DNA of 64,000 nt, taken from the NCBI GenBank assembly GCA_027313705.1, contig DAHVDE010000008.1, forward strand, positions 1 through 64,000, in the 5' to 3' direction. Below, piece after piece: positions 18,665-27,018 of this stretch. Both the position numbers and the translations under genes were made by a program. The notes below the pieces were generated by a model. The model did no database searches. It had not been told where the DNA came from and worked only from the letters and a program-made list of their open reading frames with translations. This stretch comes from Actinomycetota bacterium. GTDB taxonomy: Bacteria; Actinomycetota; Actinomycetes; Streptosporangiales; Streptosporangiaceae. The stretch's first letter is position 1. Each line of letters begins with the position of its first letter.

Positions 18665-19608
18665 GGGAACTCTGCCGCGAGCCCGCCGCGGATCTCGTCA
18701 GGTCGCTGGCGGAAGCGATGCGTGCCGGGCTGCGCAGCGGCGCAGTCCGGCGCATGATCGTGCCGCCGCGCGAGACCGCGGAAGACGCCATGGGCACGAA
18801 GTTCATCTCCATGCCCGCCGTATCGCCTGACTACGACCTCTACATCAACAAAGTCGCGACGATCGTCGCGACCGGCGCACTTGGCCGGGGCGCGACCGTC
18901 ACCTCGATCGTGCCGATATTCTCCGTCTCAAACGGCCGCTACCTCGGCGCGCTGGACGGCACCGTCGTGACCAACCTCAAGTGCGCGGCGGTGACGGCAC
19001 TGGTGACCGACCGCTGCGCGGCGGAGAACAGCGGTGTCCTGGGGATCATCGGGTCCGGGGTGCAGGCACGCCAGCAGTACCTCGGCGTGTCAGCCGTACG
19101 CGACGTCAGGGAAGTCCGCGTCTTCTCGCCGAACCCTGACCATGCCGCGGCCTTCGCCGCAGACATCACGGCCATGGCCGCACGCGCTGGCACCGCAGGC
19201 GCTGGCACGGCGGGCAGCGTGGCCGTGTGCGGCTCGGCGGAGGAGGCCAGCGCGGGCGTTGACATTCTCGTCACCGCAACAGTCTCGTCGGAGCCGCTGC
19301 CGATCTCACGCCAGCTCCCAGGCCACGTGCACGTCAACTGCGTGGGAGCGCACACGGTCGCCTCTCGCGAACTGCCGGAGGATCTGCTGCGGACGAGCGT
19401 GCTCATCGTCGAGGACCGGCGCACCGCGGTCGCCGAGGCAGGCCCGCTGCATAGCGCGGCACTCGAACTTGACGCGCTGGACACCCCAGCGGCGGCGGGG
19501 TGCGAGAGGCAGCGGACGATCTTCAGCTCCACCGGCTGCGCCTACCTCGACCTGATCACCTGCGCCCACTTGATGACGGTGAACGACGTGCCGCTTGGAC
19601 TCCTGTGA
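18646..19608 (+). CDS. Ornithine cyclodeaminase/mu-crystallin family oxidoreductase
   Basis: A 320-residue OCD/mu-crystallin-like protein. The N-terminal dimerisation domain (MGTKFISMPAVSPDYDLYINKVATIV) is followed by a Rossmann domain with GIIGSGVQARQQYL and ending in the family segment GHVHVNCVGAHTVASRELPEDLL. Members include ornithine cyclodeaminase, alanine dehydrogenase-type and N-(1-carboxyethyl) amino acid-processing enzymes (SbnB-like), and ketimine reductases. It overlaps the alpha-oxoamine synthase gene by 19 bases. A reduction or cyclisation of an amino ketone or imine derived from that enzyme is an attractive inference. Confidence 0.85.
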   Translation: MERAPVRELCREPAADLVRSLAEAMRAGLRSGAVRRMIVPPRETAEDAMGTKFISMPAVSPDYDLYINKVATIVATGALGRGATVTSIVPIFSVSNGRYLGALDGTVVTNLKCAAVTALVTDRCAAENSGVLGIIGSGVQARQQYLGVSAVRDVREVRVFSPNPDHAAAFAADITAMAARAGTAGAGTAGSVAVCGSAEEASAGVDILVTATVSSEPLPISRQLPGHVHVNCVGAHTVASRELPEDLLRTSVLIVEDRRTAVAEAGPLHSAALELDALDTPAAAGCERQRTIFSSTGCAYLDLITCAHLMTVNDVPLGLL

Positions 19609-19802
19609 CATCGCGCGACGAGACCGAGGCAGAGCTCGAGGTCGCGGCCCGGCGGCTTGGCATCGAGATACCGCACGACCTCAAGGCCGGGGTGCTGCAT
19701 GGCTACCGAGGGCTGCGGGAACTTACCGCGCTGCTGCGCCGCGCCCAACCGGAGCAGCAGGACAGGCCCGGTGCGGACGGGGAAAGGGAATCTCGTGCTT
19801 GA
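19605..19802 (+). CDS. Small AtzG/GatC-like amidase partner
   Basis: A 65-residue protein beginning at GTG 19605, which overlaps the previous stop (GTGA). The sequence LEVAARRLGIEIPHDLKAGVLHGYRGLRELTALLRR resembles the short helical AtzG-like/DUF4089 or GatC-type subunits that clasp amidase-signature enzymes. Its gene overlaps the following amidase gene by 8 bases, again typical of that pair. It is probably required for folding or stability of the amidase. The assignment is from length, helical pattern and context; homology is weak by eye. Confidence 0.6.
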   Translation: MTSRDETEAELEVAARRLGIEIPHDLKAGVLHGYRGLRELTALLRRAQPEQQDRPGADGERESRA

Positions 19803-21267
19803 CGGGGCGGCAGGATGCGGGACGACCCCCACCGAACTGCACGAACTGACCGTACCTGAAGCGGGTGCGCTCATGCGGGCCGGTGAGCTCACGTCCATGG
19901 ATCTGACCGTCCACGCCCTGGGCCGGATCGAACGGCTCGACCCGGCGCTGCACGCCTTCATCCACGTAACGGAACAGACGGCGCTGCGCCGGGCCGGCGA
20001 GGCCGACCGCGAGCTTCGCGCCGGTATTGACCGCGGTCCCATGCACGGCATCCCGTACGCGCTCAAGGACATCATCGACGTCGAGGGCGAACCGACGACC
20101 AGTGCGTCCTGGCTGCGCGTCAGCCATGTGGCGCAGGCGGACAGCGCCATGGAGAGCCGACTGCGCGCTGGCGGCGGCGTCCTGCTTGGCAAGCTGACCA
20201 CCTACGAATTCGCCATCGGCGGGCCGAGTTTCGACCTGCCCTTCCCGCCCGCGCGCAACCCGTGGAGCGAGGAGCACGTGCCGAGCGGCTCGTCGTCGGG
20301 CGCGGGCACGGCTGTCGCGGCCGGGCTGGTGCGGGTCGCGCTCGCCTCAGACACCAGCGGATCGATCCGGGGTCCTGCGTTCCACTGCGGTGCGGTCGGG
20401 CTCAAGCCCACCTACGGCCGGGTCTCCGGGCGCGGCACTCAGGTCCTGTCCCGCACGCTGGACCACTTCGGGCCGCTGGCCTGGACTGTCGCCGACGCGG
20501 CCGCCGCACTGGCCGTGGTCGCGGGCGCCGACCCGGCGGACCCGCGCACCTCCGATGTGCCGGTACCTGACTACGTCGCAGAATCGGCTCGCGGGGTGAC
20601 CGGCCTGCGGATCGCCTGCTCACCTGACTGGTACGCCGACGACCCGGCGACGGCACCGGAGATCGTCGCCGGAATCGAGGCGGCACTGCGGGTGCTCAGG
20701 GAACTCGGTGCGATCGTTGAGCAGGTCGACCTCCCACGCTACGACCTGTTCAACGCGTGCGGCCGGGTCATCTGCGCGGCCGAGGCCTTCGCGGTGCACG
20801 AGGAGGACCTGCGACGGCGCTCGCGCTCGTTCGGGCGGTTTGCCTACCAGCGCATCATGCCGGGCGTCGGAATCTCCGCCGCCGACCTGCTGCACGCCTA
20901 CCAGGTCAGGCGGCGCCTCGCCCGTGCGCTTGACGAGACGGTGTTCGGTGCCCACGATGTCCTGATCACCGCGTGCGGGCAGGCCACGGCGGCACGCTGG
21001 ACCGACTTCGGGGCAGACTGGCCGCCTCCCCGGCTGGCCAACGACATGCAGACGATCCCGTTCAATGTGTCCGGGCACCCCGCGCTTTCCGTGCCGATAG
21101 GGTTCGCTGACAACGCCTTGCCGATCGGCCTGCAGGCGGTCGGGCGAGCGTTCGGAGAGGCAAGCGTGCTCCGCGTGGGCGCGGCGATCGAAGCCGCGCT
21201 CGGCCAGCGTCACCGGCGGCCGTCCGAGTCGCCGCCAATCCGACAGGAGACAGACAGGACGCCATGA
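19795..21267 (+). CDS. Amidase-signature family amidohydrolase
   Basis: A 490-residue amidase-signature enzyme. The Ser-cisSer-Lys triad is intact: Lys in IPYALKDIID, Ser in PSGSSSGAGTAVAAG, and the nucleophilic Ser in SDTSGSIRGPA. The typical SGHPALSVPIGF and PIGLQAVGRAFGE occur near the end. GTG 19795 is chosen because GGGGAAAGGGA sits just upstream and homology starts soon after. It hydrolyses, or transfers to or from, an amide. With the AtzG-like partner and the ATP-grasp ligase in the same operon it may trim, mature or form an amide in the product. Confidence 0.9.
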   Translation: MLDGAAGCGTTPTELHELTVPEAGALMRAGELTSMDLTVHALGRIERLDPALHAFIHVTEQTALRRAGEADRELRAGIDRGPMHGIPYALKDIIDVEGEPTTSASWLRVSHVAQADSAMESRLRAGGGVLLGKLTTYEFAIGGPSFDLPFPPARNPWSEEHVPSGSSSGAGTAVAAGLVRVALASDTSGSIRGPAFHCGAVGLKPTYGRVSGRGTQVLSRTLDHFGPLAWTVADAAAALAVVAGADPADPRTSDVPVPDYVAESARGVTGLRIACSPDWYADDPATAPEIVAGIEAALRVLRELGAIVEQVDLPRYDLFNACGRVICAAEAFAVHEEDLRRRSRSFGRFAYQRIMPGVGISAADLLHAYQVRRRLARALDETVFGAHDVLITACGQATAARWTDFGADWPPPRLANDMQTIPFNVSGHPALSVPIGFADNALPIGLQAVGRAFGEASVLRVGAAIEAALGQRHRRPSESPPIRQETDRTP

Positions 21268-22085
21268 GATCCGATGTGCCGCTGGCGACCGACTACTCCT
21301 CCGGCGCGCTCAGCAAAGACAATCCCGAGGAGCTCGAGCGGTTGCGGCTGCTAGAGGCCTGGGGAGACGCCGACACGCACACCGTCATGAAGACCATCGG
21401 GCTGGCGCCCGCCTGGCGATGCCTGGAGATCGGGGCCGGGGCCGGCTCGATCGCGCGCTGGCTGGCCGGCCAGTGCGCCGACGGCAGCGTCGTCGCCGTC
21501 GACCTGGATACCCGTTACCTGGCCGAGCACGGGCGGGACAACCTCGCGTGGCACGCCTGCGACGTGCGCTGCCTTGACCTGCCTGACGGCTCGTTCGATC
21601 TGGTCCATTCCCGATTGACGTTCTGCCACCTGGCTGACCGGGAGGCGATGGTCGCCAGGGCGACCAGGTGGCTGAAGCCCGGCGGCTGGCTGGTCATCGG
21701 CGACCCGATGTGCATGCCCGCCGCGTGGTCTGTGCACGAGCCCATCCGGCGGTTCTTCGGCGCGCTTGAGACAGCGTGGCAGGCGCAGGGCTCGGACATG
21801 ACCAGATGGGCGCAGGCCATCCCGGCCCAGCTCGCCCGCGTGGGGCTGCGCGATATCGGCGTGCTAACCAAGGCGAACCGCCTGGGCGACAAGGGCGCTT
21901 ACGGCAAGCTGGCGCTCGCTAACCTCCGGCAGGAGGGGGGTTACCTGATCGGCCGGGGGCTGCTCGGGCAACGCGACGTCGACGCGGTCATCGCCCTGTG
22001 CGGCGATCCCGGCTTCACCGATATCCGCTCCATTACGGTCTACGCGTGGGGGCGTAAGGTTTCGTCAGTACCGTCGGATTGCTGA
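21264..22085 (+). CDS. Class I SAM-dependent methyltransferase
   Basis: A 273-residue Rossmann methyltransferase. Motif I is LEIGAGAGSIARWLA, the acidic ribose-binding residue is in VVAVDLDTRYL, motif II/III covers FDLVHSRLTFCHL, and post-motif region RATRWLKPGGWLVIGDP is clear. It overlaps the amidase gene by 4 bases (ATGA). It likely methylates an N, O or C of the locus 1 product; small-molecule specificity is inferred from context. Confidence 0.87.
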   Translation: MRSDVPLATDYSSGALSKDNPEELERLRLLEAWGDADTHTVMKTIGLAPAWRCLEIGAGAGSIARWLAGQCADGSVVAVDLDTRYLAEHGRDNLAWHACDVRCLDLPDGSFDLVHSRLTFCHLADREAMVARATRWLKPGGWLVIGDPMCMPAAWSVHEPIRRFFGALETAWQAQGSDMTRWAQAIPAQLARVGLRDIGVLTKANRLGDKGAYGKLALANLRQEGGYLIGRGLLGQRDVDAVIALCGDPGFTDIRSITVYAWGRKVSSVPSDC

Positions 22086-22108
22086 CGTCACACGAGGACG
22101 GTGTGGGA

Positions 22109-23356
22109 ATGTTCGCTGCCGGCAACCGCGCGTTCCTGGCTCAGCAGCGGGAGAGTCCGGACTACGCCATGGCGGCACGCGCTGCCAATCAGTTGCTGGA
22201 CGACCTGGGCGTGGCATTCCGCTCGCTTCCTTACTGCTTCAGGATCGACGCGCCGACGCACGCCGCGCTCTCGGGGGCCACCCGCCTGCTGGTGTCGGCG
22301 CAGGAGAAGCTGCTGCGCCACCTGGTCACGACCCGCTCTGGCCAGGACCTCAGCGCCATGTTTGAGGTACCAGAGGGAATGGCGGCACACATTGACTGGC
22401 CAGCCCTGGCCACGTCAGGGATGTGCATGCTGCGAGCCGACATCATCCCGACCGACTCTGGCTATTACTTCTGCGAGCTCAATCACTTTTCCGGTGTCGG
22501 CGCCGGGGAGGGCTACCATAGCGCGCACGCCTTCGCCGAGGTGCTCGGCCGCCCGGTCGCCGGGGTGTCCCCGTTCCGGCAGCTTGCCCACCTGTACATG
22601 ACCGAGTGCCGGCGCGCTGGCCTGACCCGCGTCGTGGTCCTGGACACGATCCAGCACCGGGCGCTGGGATTCGGCGAGCATCTCATGATGCAGCGGTACC
22701 TGAGGCTGATGGCACCTGACATCGAGATCTGCTATCACGACGAGCGCAGCTACCCCGCGGACTGGCTACGGCCAGACGAGGCGAAGCGGACGCTGATCCA
22801 CCGCATCATGACCTACGACGAGACTCCCGACAACGGCGCGTTCCTCGCCGCGTTGCGCGACAACGGCGCCACAGTCTCCTGTATGTTCGAGGCCGAGCTG
22901 AAGATGCACAGGAAGTGGTTCTCGCTGCTCTGCGACCCCGGTTACCAGCATCTGCTCGACGAACGCGAGCGGGCGGCCATCACGCAGTATGTCCCGTACA
23001 CCTTCGACGTGCACCCCGGCAACATCGACATGGCGGTGGGTGACAAGGACCGGCTGGTCTTCAAGCGCAGCTACACCTACGGCGGCAAGGGCGTCCTCAT
23101 CGGAGACGAGCATTCGCCTGACCAACTGCGCACGCTGCTCACCGTCGACGTCTCCGCGTGGGTCGCGCAGCGCAGGGTGCACACATCGAGCCTGGACCTG
23201 CCCGCTGCGGACGGCCAGATGGTGCCGTTCTTCTTTGTGCTCGGCATGTTCATGTACGGGGATAACACCAGCGGGCCGCTGGTGCGGGCGGCGGCTCGCT
23301 CGTCGGTGGTGAACGTATCGCAGGGCGGCGGCGCGTCGTGGGCCTTCGTGGAATGA
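22109..23356 (+). CDS. ATP-grasp-like (glutathionylspermidine-synthase-like) ligase
   Basis: A 415-residue protein resembling circularly permuted ATP-grasp or glutathionylspermidine-synthase-like ligases. Evidence is an ATP-binding lysine strand and glycine loop (LVFKRSYTYGGKGVLIG, about residues 313-329), a ligand-binding ELNHFSGVGAGEGYHS, and conserved acidic/aromatic segments towards the C-terminus (RSSVVNVSQGGG). Such ligases join a carboxylate to an amine through acyl phosphate. ATG 22109 has CGAGGACG upstream; a TTG at 22079 is an alternative. As the last gene of the locus 1 operon it would couple the pseudo-amino acid to another amino acid. A related protein lies at 32076-33485. Confidence 0.7.
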   Translation: MFAAGNRAFLAQQRESPDYAMAARAANQLLDDLGVAFRSLPYCFRIDAPTHAALSGATRLLVSAQEKLLRHLVTTRSGQDLSAMFEVPEGMAAHIDWPALATSGMCMLRADIIPTDSGYYFCELNHFSGVGAGEGYHSAHAFAEVLGRPVAGVSPFRQLAHLYMTECRRAGLTRVVVLDTIQHRALGFGEHLMMQRYLRLMAPDIEICYHDERSYPADWLRPDEAKRTLIHRIMTYDETPDNGAFLAALRDNGATVSCMFEAELKMHRKWFSLLCDPGYQHLLDERERAAITQYVPYTFDVHPGNIDMAVGDKDRLVFKRSYTYGGKGVLIGDEHSPDQLRTLLTVDVSAWVAQRRVHTSSLDLPAADGQMVPFFFVLGMFMYGDNTSGPLVRAAARSSVVNVSQGGGASWAFVE

Positions 23357-23399
23357 CCCGGCAGCGCCAGCAGCGGCAGAGCGGGTTCATGCTGCCGGG
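23357..23399 (+). terminator. Hairpin at end of locus 1 operon
   Basis: The arms CCCGGCAGC (23357-23365) and GCTGCCGGG (23391-23399) form a perfect 9-bp stem with a 25-base loop, directly after the ligase stop codon. No U-tract follows, as is common in actinomycetes. Position and stem suggest the operon terminator. Confidence 0.5.
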
Positions 23400-23564
23400 G
23401 TAGTCATGCTGGCTCCGTCCCGGCACCCGCAGCGCAAACCGTGCTGGGGTGCCCCGTGCCCAGACGCGCTTTGCGTGGAAGTTAAGGGACCATATCGCCG
23501 AATGACCCATCTGCGGCAACTGCTACCTCATTGACGGCAATAAGTAAATTAATTATGCTTAATC

Positions 23565-23960
23565 ATGACTTCTCATTCTTCTCGCCCTAGTGATTATAAT
23601 GCCCAGGTTCCACCGCGCTTGCACGCGAGAAGCTTGATTAGCCTGTCGACTGCTGAGCTACTGGATAGGCGGAGAAAATTGGCCGTAGGCGTTGGCGATA
23701 CCGAGCAAGTACTGCTCGGGTCGCTAGTGGAGCAGATGCGTCGCTGTGGCAAGCTCGGCTGCCGGTGCGCCGCAGGGCACCTTCATGGGCCTTACACCTT
23801 CCTTACCCTGAGAGGCGACAAGCCTGGCATACGTTACGTTCCCGCAGCACTGCTGGCATCCACCCGCAGTTACGTTCAGCGCGGCGCGCATGTCGAGGAC
23901 GTCCTAGCTGAGATCTCGGCCATTAACGTGGAACTCCTGGCGCGTCGCGCCCTGGCCTGA
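23565..23960 (+). CDS. DUF6788-like Cys-motif protein
   Basis: A 131-residue protein with the compact motif RRCGKLGCRCAAGHLHGPYTFLTLRG followed by IRYVPAALL, characteristic of the DUF6788 type. These proteins are found next to transposases, and the three Cys plus His suggest metal binding. No transposase gene accompanies this copy. The upstream 150 bases are AT-rich (TAAGTAAATTAATTATGCTTAA), unlike the flanking DNA, which fits transferred or IS-derived sequence. The family name is from memory of the motif; the function is unknown. Confidence 0.6.
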   Translation: MTSHSSRPSDYNAQVPPRLHARSLISLSTAELLDRRRKLAVGVGDTEQVLLGSLVEQMRRCGKLGCRCAAGHLHGPYTFLTLRGDKPGIRYVPAALLASTRSYVQRGAHVEDVLAEISAINVELLARRALA

Positions 23961-24473
23961 TGCCAGCCGTGTCACGTCCTGGCCAACAGGACAACCGCTC
24001 CCAGGCCAGGCACCCGCACAAACGCCTGTCGGCTTACCAGAACGGGATGAGTTCTCACGGTGGCCACCGCCTGCGCAGTTACTTCGTTCTTCTGTGCACC
24101 ATCTTTTGCGCGCCCGAACCCGGTCCCCGGCAAGCTCCCTGGCGCCCCGCCGCCCAGATGGCGCGCGCCCCTGGCCAGAACCGCCCGGTCACGTCTTCGC
24201 CCAGCCGCTAGCAGACCCGCACGCTATCGACGCCGAGCGCGGGTAACGCTGAAACTTCCTGGACACTCCTGTCGAGCACATATCCTGCGGTGCCGACCGG
24301 CGTCCGGCTCTGGGTCTGAGTTCACGTGCCAGGGACCACGTCCTGGGAAAGACCTGGACTGACTGGCGCGGCCCGGCCGTGGAGCCCGGTAAAGACCCCC
24401 GACTCGGCGAAGCAGACACGTACCAGCAAGTCCCAGGTGCCACCACGGCGTGCATGTGCACGTATGAGAATAG
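23961..24473. other. Gene-poor spacer before the accessory island
   Basis: I see no supported gene here; frames on both strands are compositionally open but lack motifs and ribosome binding sites. It contains one copy of a dispersed motif (ACGCTATCGACGCCG at 24221-24235). Confidence 0.4.
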
Positions 24474-25580
24474 TCACCCACCCGCGTAAATCTGACTCGC
24501 AAGTTCGCACCAGCCAGCAAGCATATTCAGGGTTGCCGCGACAGCGCGGAAGTCAAGCTGTCCGTCATGCCCGTAGCCGACGTAGATGGGGTGTCTCGCC
24601 GTAGCCATACTGGAAAGCATCGCCGCGACTACCCACGCGTATTTCACGGACGAGGCCAAGTAGCCCAGCCGGGCGAGCCTCTCATCGCCGGTCCACCCAG
24701 CGTCACGGAGCCCGTTCAAGTAGGCCAGGAAAACACGTTCGCCAAACGCCAGCAGATCAGCGCCTGAGACAAATCCATCGAAGCCGGCGCTAGCGACCAT
24801 ATTCGCAATGTCCGAGCCGATTGCTCCGCGTCCGATGAATGCCCAGTCCACCACGGTAGTGAGCTGGCCTGAGTCGCCGAATAGATTGTTGGTCCAAAAA
24901 TCATTATGACAAATGGTCTCTGGGACCTCTTCGAGTATCGACAGAAGATATCTCTCGCTGAGCGCAAACTTCACTTGACGATCCCTCTCCTCAGACGTCA
25001 CGACGCCCGTATCAATGAGTTCCGCCCATGCCTCATCCACCGTGACAAGCGACCGCTCGAACGGTTTTTCAAGCGCATAGTCGGCGACAAAATTCCGGCA
25101 GAACCATGCTGGCGTTGAGATCCCACTCGTCTCGAGCAATCGGCCTTGAGCAAATCCTAGGTCCCGCGCAGCGCAACAGTAATCATCCGGCCCCCACAGC
25201 GTTGCCGGCACCAGCCTGCAATCTTCGAAAAACATCGCGATTCGCTCACCATCGGCAAGAACATCAAGCAAATCAGGCGCAAATATCCCTGCCTGTCCGA
25301 ACATAGCCGTTACACCTTCACTGTAGGCAAGATACTCTCGCTTCCAGTAATTCCAATGGCGCCCATTGCCGCAGTCATGACCCCAGTGTCCGGCCCATGG
25401 ATCGCCGTCGATTTCGCGAGCCGAGCTGATAATTTTCACGACTACAGATCGACGATAACCAGAAATACGCCAGATCCCCTCGGTCAAGTGCGAATTACCC
25501 CTGAGAGCTTCCGTGAGGACAGGCTCGTCGTCACCAAACCGCCGCTTGAACCATTCGCAGTATTGTGCATTTTCAGTCAC
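24474..25580 (-). CDS. Aminoglycoside-phosphotransferase-family kinase
   Basis: A 368-residue APH/choline-kinase-fold protein. The catalytic loop ETICHNDFWTNNLFGD carries the HxDxxxxN pattern (His-Asn-Asp variant with catalytic Asp and metal-binding Asn), followed by the VVDWAFIGRGAIGSDIANM segment (DFG-like Asp). An N-terminal nucleotide-binding strand is seen in SVVVKIISS. APH-family members phosphorylate antibiotics, choline, homoserine, macrolides or sugars. The base composition is lower in GC than the flanking loci. It diverges from a HAD-kinase pair with which it may form a phosphorylation module. Antibiotic resistance is possible but not shown. Confidence 0.8.
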   Translation of the reverse strand: MTENAQYCEWFKRRFGDDEPVLTEALRGNSHLTEGIWRISGYRRSVVVKIISSAREIDGDPWAGHWGHDCGNGRHWNYWKREYLAYSEGVTAMFGQAGIFAPDLLDVLADGERIAMFFEDCRLVPATLWGPDDYCCAARDLGFAQGRLLETSGISTPAWFCRNFVADYALEKPFERSLVTVDEAWAELIDTGVVTSEERDRQVKFALSERYLLSILEEVPETICHNDFWTNNLFGDSGQLTTVVDWAFIGRGAIGSDIANMVASAGFDGFVSGADLLAFGERVFLAYLNGLRDAGWTGDERLARLGYLASSVKYAWVVAAMLSSMATARHPIYVGYGHDGQLDFRAVAATLNMLAGWCELASQIYAGG

Positions 25581-25702
25581 TAGGTCATTATCGCCCGTCC
25601 TCCGTAGCTTGCCAAGATCGCGGGCGAAGTTCTCTCGGCTCGGGTACCTTACGGCTAAGATGGGCGGATCGCCCTCAGGGTACCGAATGCAGGCGAGGTC
25701 TG

Positions 25703-26386
25703 ATGACGCAAGAGCAACTGCTCACCATGCCTGTAAGGGCGCTTGCCTTCGATGTCGACGGGACGATCGCCGACACCGATCCAATCCACGCCGAGGCTTG
25801 GGCTCGGGCCCTTGAGTCTGTGAACTGCCGGCGCTTCGATCTAAGTGACTACCTCGAAGCGTGCATCAACGGAGCAATGACGCCACAGCAGTTCCTGGCC
25901 GGATACTGCGAGCCAGGAGACTGGATCGGTATAGAGACCGAGAAACGCCGCATCTATCCTGGTCTGCTGGCACAGCGAGCCTCGCTAACTCCTGGCCTGG
26001 TGGAATTGCTGGCAGAGGCACGATCAGCTGCCGTCGCCATCGCGATCGTGTCGAGTAGCAGTCGAGAGTCAGTCCGCGCTTTGCTCAACGGTCCCTGGAC
26101 CGCTGCCCCGCCCAACATCATCGTCGCTAGAGCGGATTCACCGTCGGCGAAACCTAGCCCAGAGCCGTATCGAACGGCTGTGCGGCTGCTCAATATCCCC
26201 GAGAAGTTCATTGTGGTATTCGAAGACTCCGCCTCTGGAATATCCTCGGCCGAAAGCGCGGGCCTCACATGTATCCAACTTGGCCTGGAATGTCCGGCTC
26301 TCGCGAAGTACCGGATCAAAGATTTCCGGGACTGCAGTATAACGAGCAGCGATCGTCAGCCATTTCTGACCGTGCGCACGAGATGA
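25703..26386 (+). CDS. HAD-superfamily phosphatase (beta-phosphoglucomutase-like)
   Basis: A 227-residue HAD subfamily IA protein. Motif I LAFDVDGTIADTDPIHAEAW has both Asp residues, motif II is AIVSSSSRESV, motif III is the Lys in SAKPSPEPYRTA, and motif IV VVFEDSASGISSAESAG is intact. The cap domain lies between residues about 25 and 90. It should dephosphorylate or isomerise a small phosphorylated metabolite. ATG 25703 is selected by homology, with GCGAGG upstream; an open frame extends further upstream without motif support. It overlaps the next kinase gene by 4 bases. Confidence 0.85.
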   Translation: MTQEQLLTMPVRALAFDVDGTIADTDPIHAEAWARALESVNCRRFDLSDYLEACINGAMTPQQFLAGYCEPGDWIGIETEKRRIYPGLLAQRASLTPGLVELLAEARSAAVAIAIVSSSSRESVRALLNGPWTAAPPNIIVARADSPSAKPSPEPYRTAVRLLNIPEKFIVVFEDSASGISSAESAGLTCIQLGLECPALAKYRIKDFRDCSITSSDRQPFLTVRTR

Positions 26387-27018
26387 GATCCGTAAGCCTT
26401 CCGCTGTCCGGCCTCGCCCGTTACATCACCGCTGCTCTCGCCAGTATCGCGCGCGATACCCACGAGACCGCCCTAGTGGCCGCGATCGGAGGTTATCCGT
26501 ATCTAGGGAAAACAACTCTGGCCCATAAGATCGGCGCTGGATGGACCAAGCCAGCTTTCGTGTTACCGACAGAGTCGGTGATCAGAAGCAGGGCCGCACG
26601 CCTTGAACTTGGATACGACGGCTCTTCAGTCGACTCGCATGACATACCCAGCCTGATAAAGATGATCCAGACTATACGTAGTGGCGGCCGGGTGGTCTTG
26701 CCTCGATATTCTTGGCTGAACGGTAATTTCGACTCACATCAAGAGAACCCTATACTTTGTCGAGACGGACTGCTCCTCATCGACGGCTCTGTCTCCACTA
26801 CTAAAGCCGTCCTGCCTCTGGTAGATGCCGCCTTCGCGCTAAGACCGGAGAGTCGAGGCGACTGGATCGAAAAAGCCATCGCGCGAGATGTAGCAGATCG
26901 CAACTGGAGTTTCGAACTGGCCTCGAAGCAGAACGAGTCGAAGGCGCGGACCGTCGACGAGCAGCTGGCCTCGTTCGGCGAAAACGACAACGAGTACCTT
27001 ATTACGGTGGCTATCTAA
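26383..27018 (+). CDS. P-loop kinase (uridine-kinase-like)
   Basis: A 211-residue P-loop NTPase with Walker A GGYPYLGKTTLAHKI (GxxxxGKT) near residues 37-50. A DSHDIPSLIKMI segment and LLLIDGSVSTTKAVLPLVDAAF, arranged as in uridine kinase/phosphoribulokinase-like proteins, follow. RPESRGDWIEKAIARDVADR may be the lid region. The start ATG overlaps the HAD gene stop. Its 3' end overlaps the convergent STAND gene by 4 bases. The physiological substrate is unknown; with the HAD phosphatase and the APH-like kinase it suggests sugar, nucleoside or antibiotic phosphorylation chemistry. Confidence 0.72.
   Translation: MRSVSLPLSGLARYITAALASIARDTHETALVAAIGGYPYLGKTTLAHKIGAGWTKPAFVLPTESVIRSRAARLELGYDGSSVDSHDIPSLIKMIQTIRSGGRVVLPRYSWLNGNFDSHQENPILCRDGLLLIDGSVSTTKAVLPLVDAAFALRPESRGDWIEKAIARDVADRNWSFELASKQNESKARTVDEQLASFGENDNEYLITVAI

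Noticed and set aside
23960..24473. Several short frames in the spacer after the DUF6788-like gene
   Set aside because: They are Pro/Arg-rich, lack ribosome binding sites and overlap one another on both strands.
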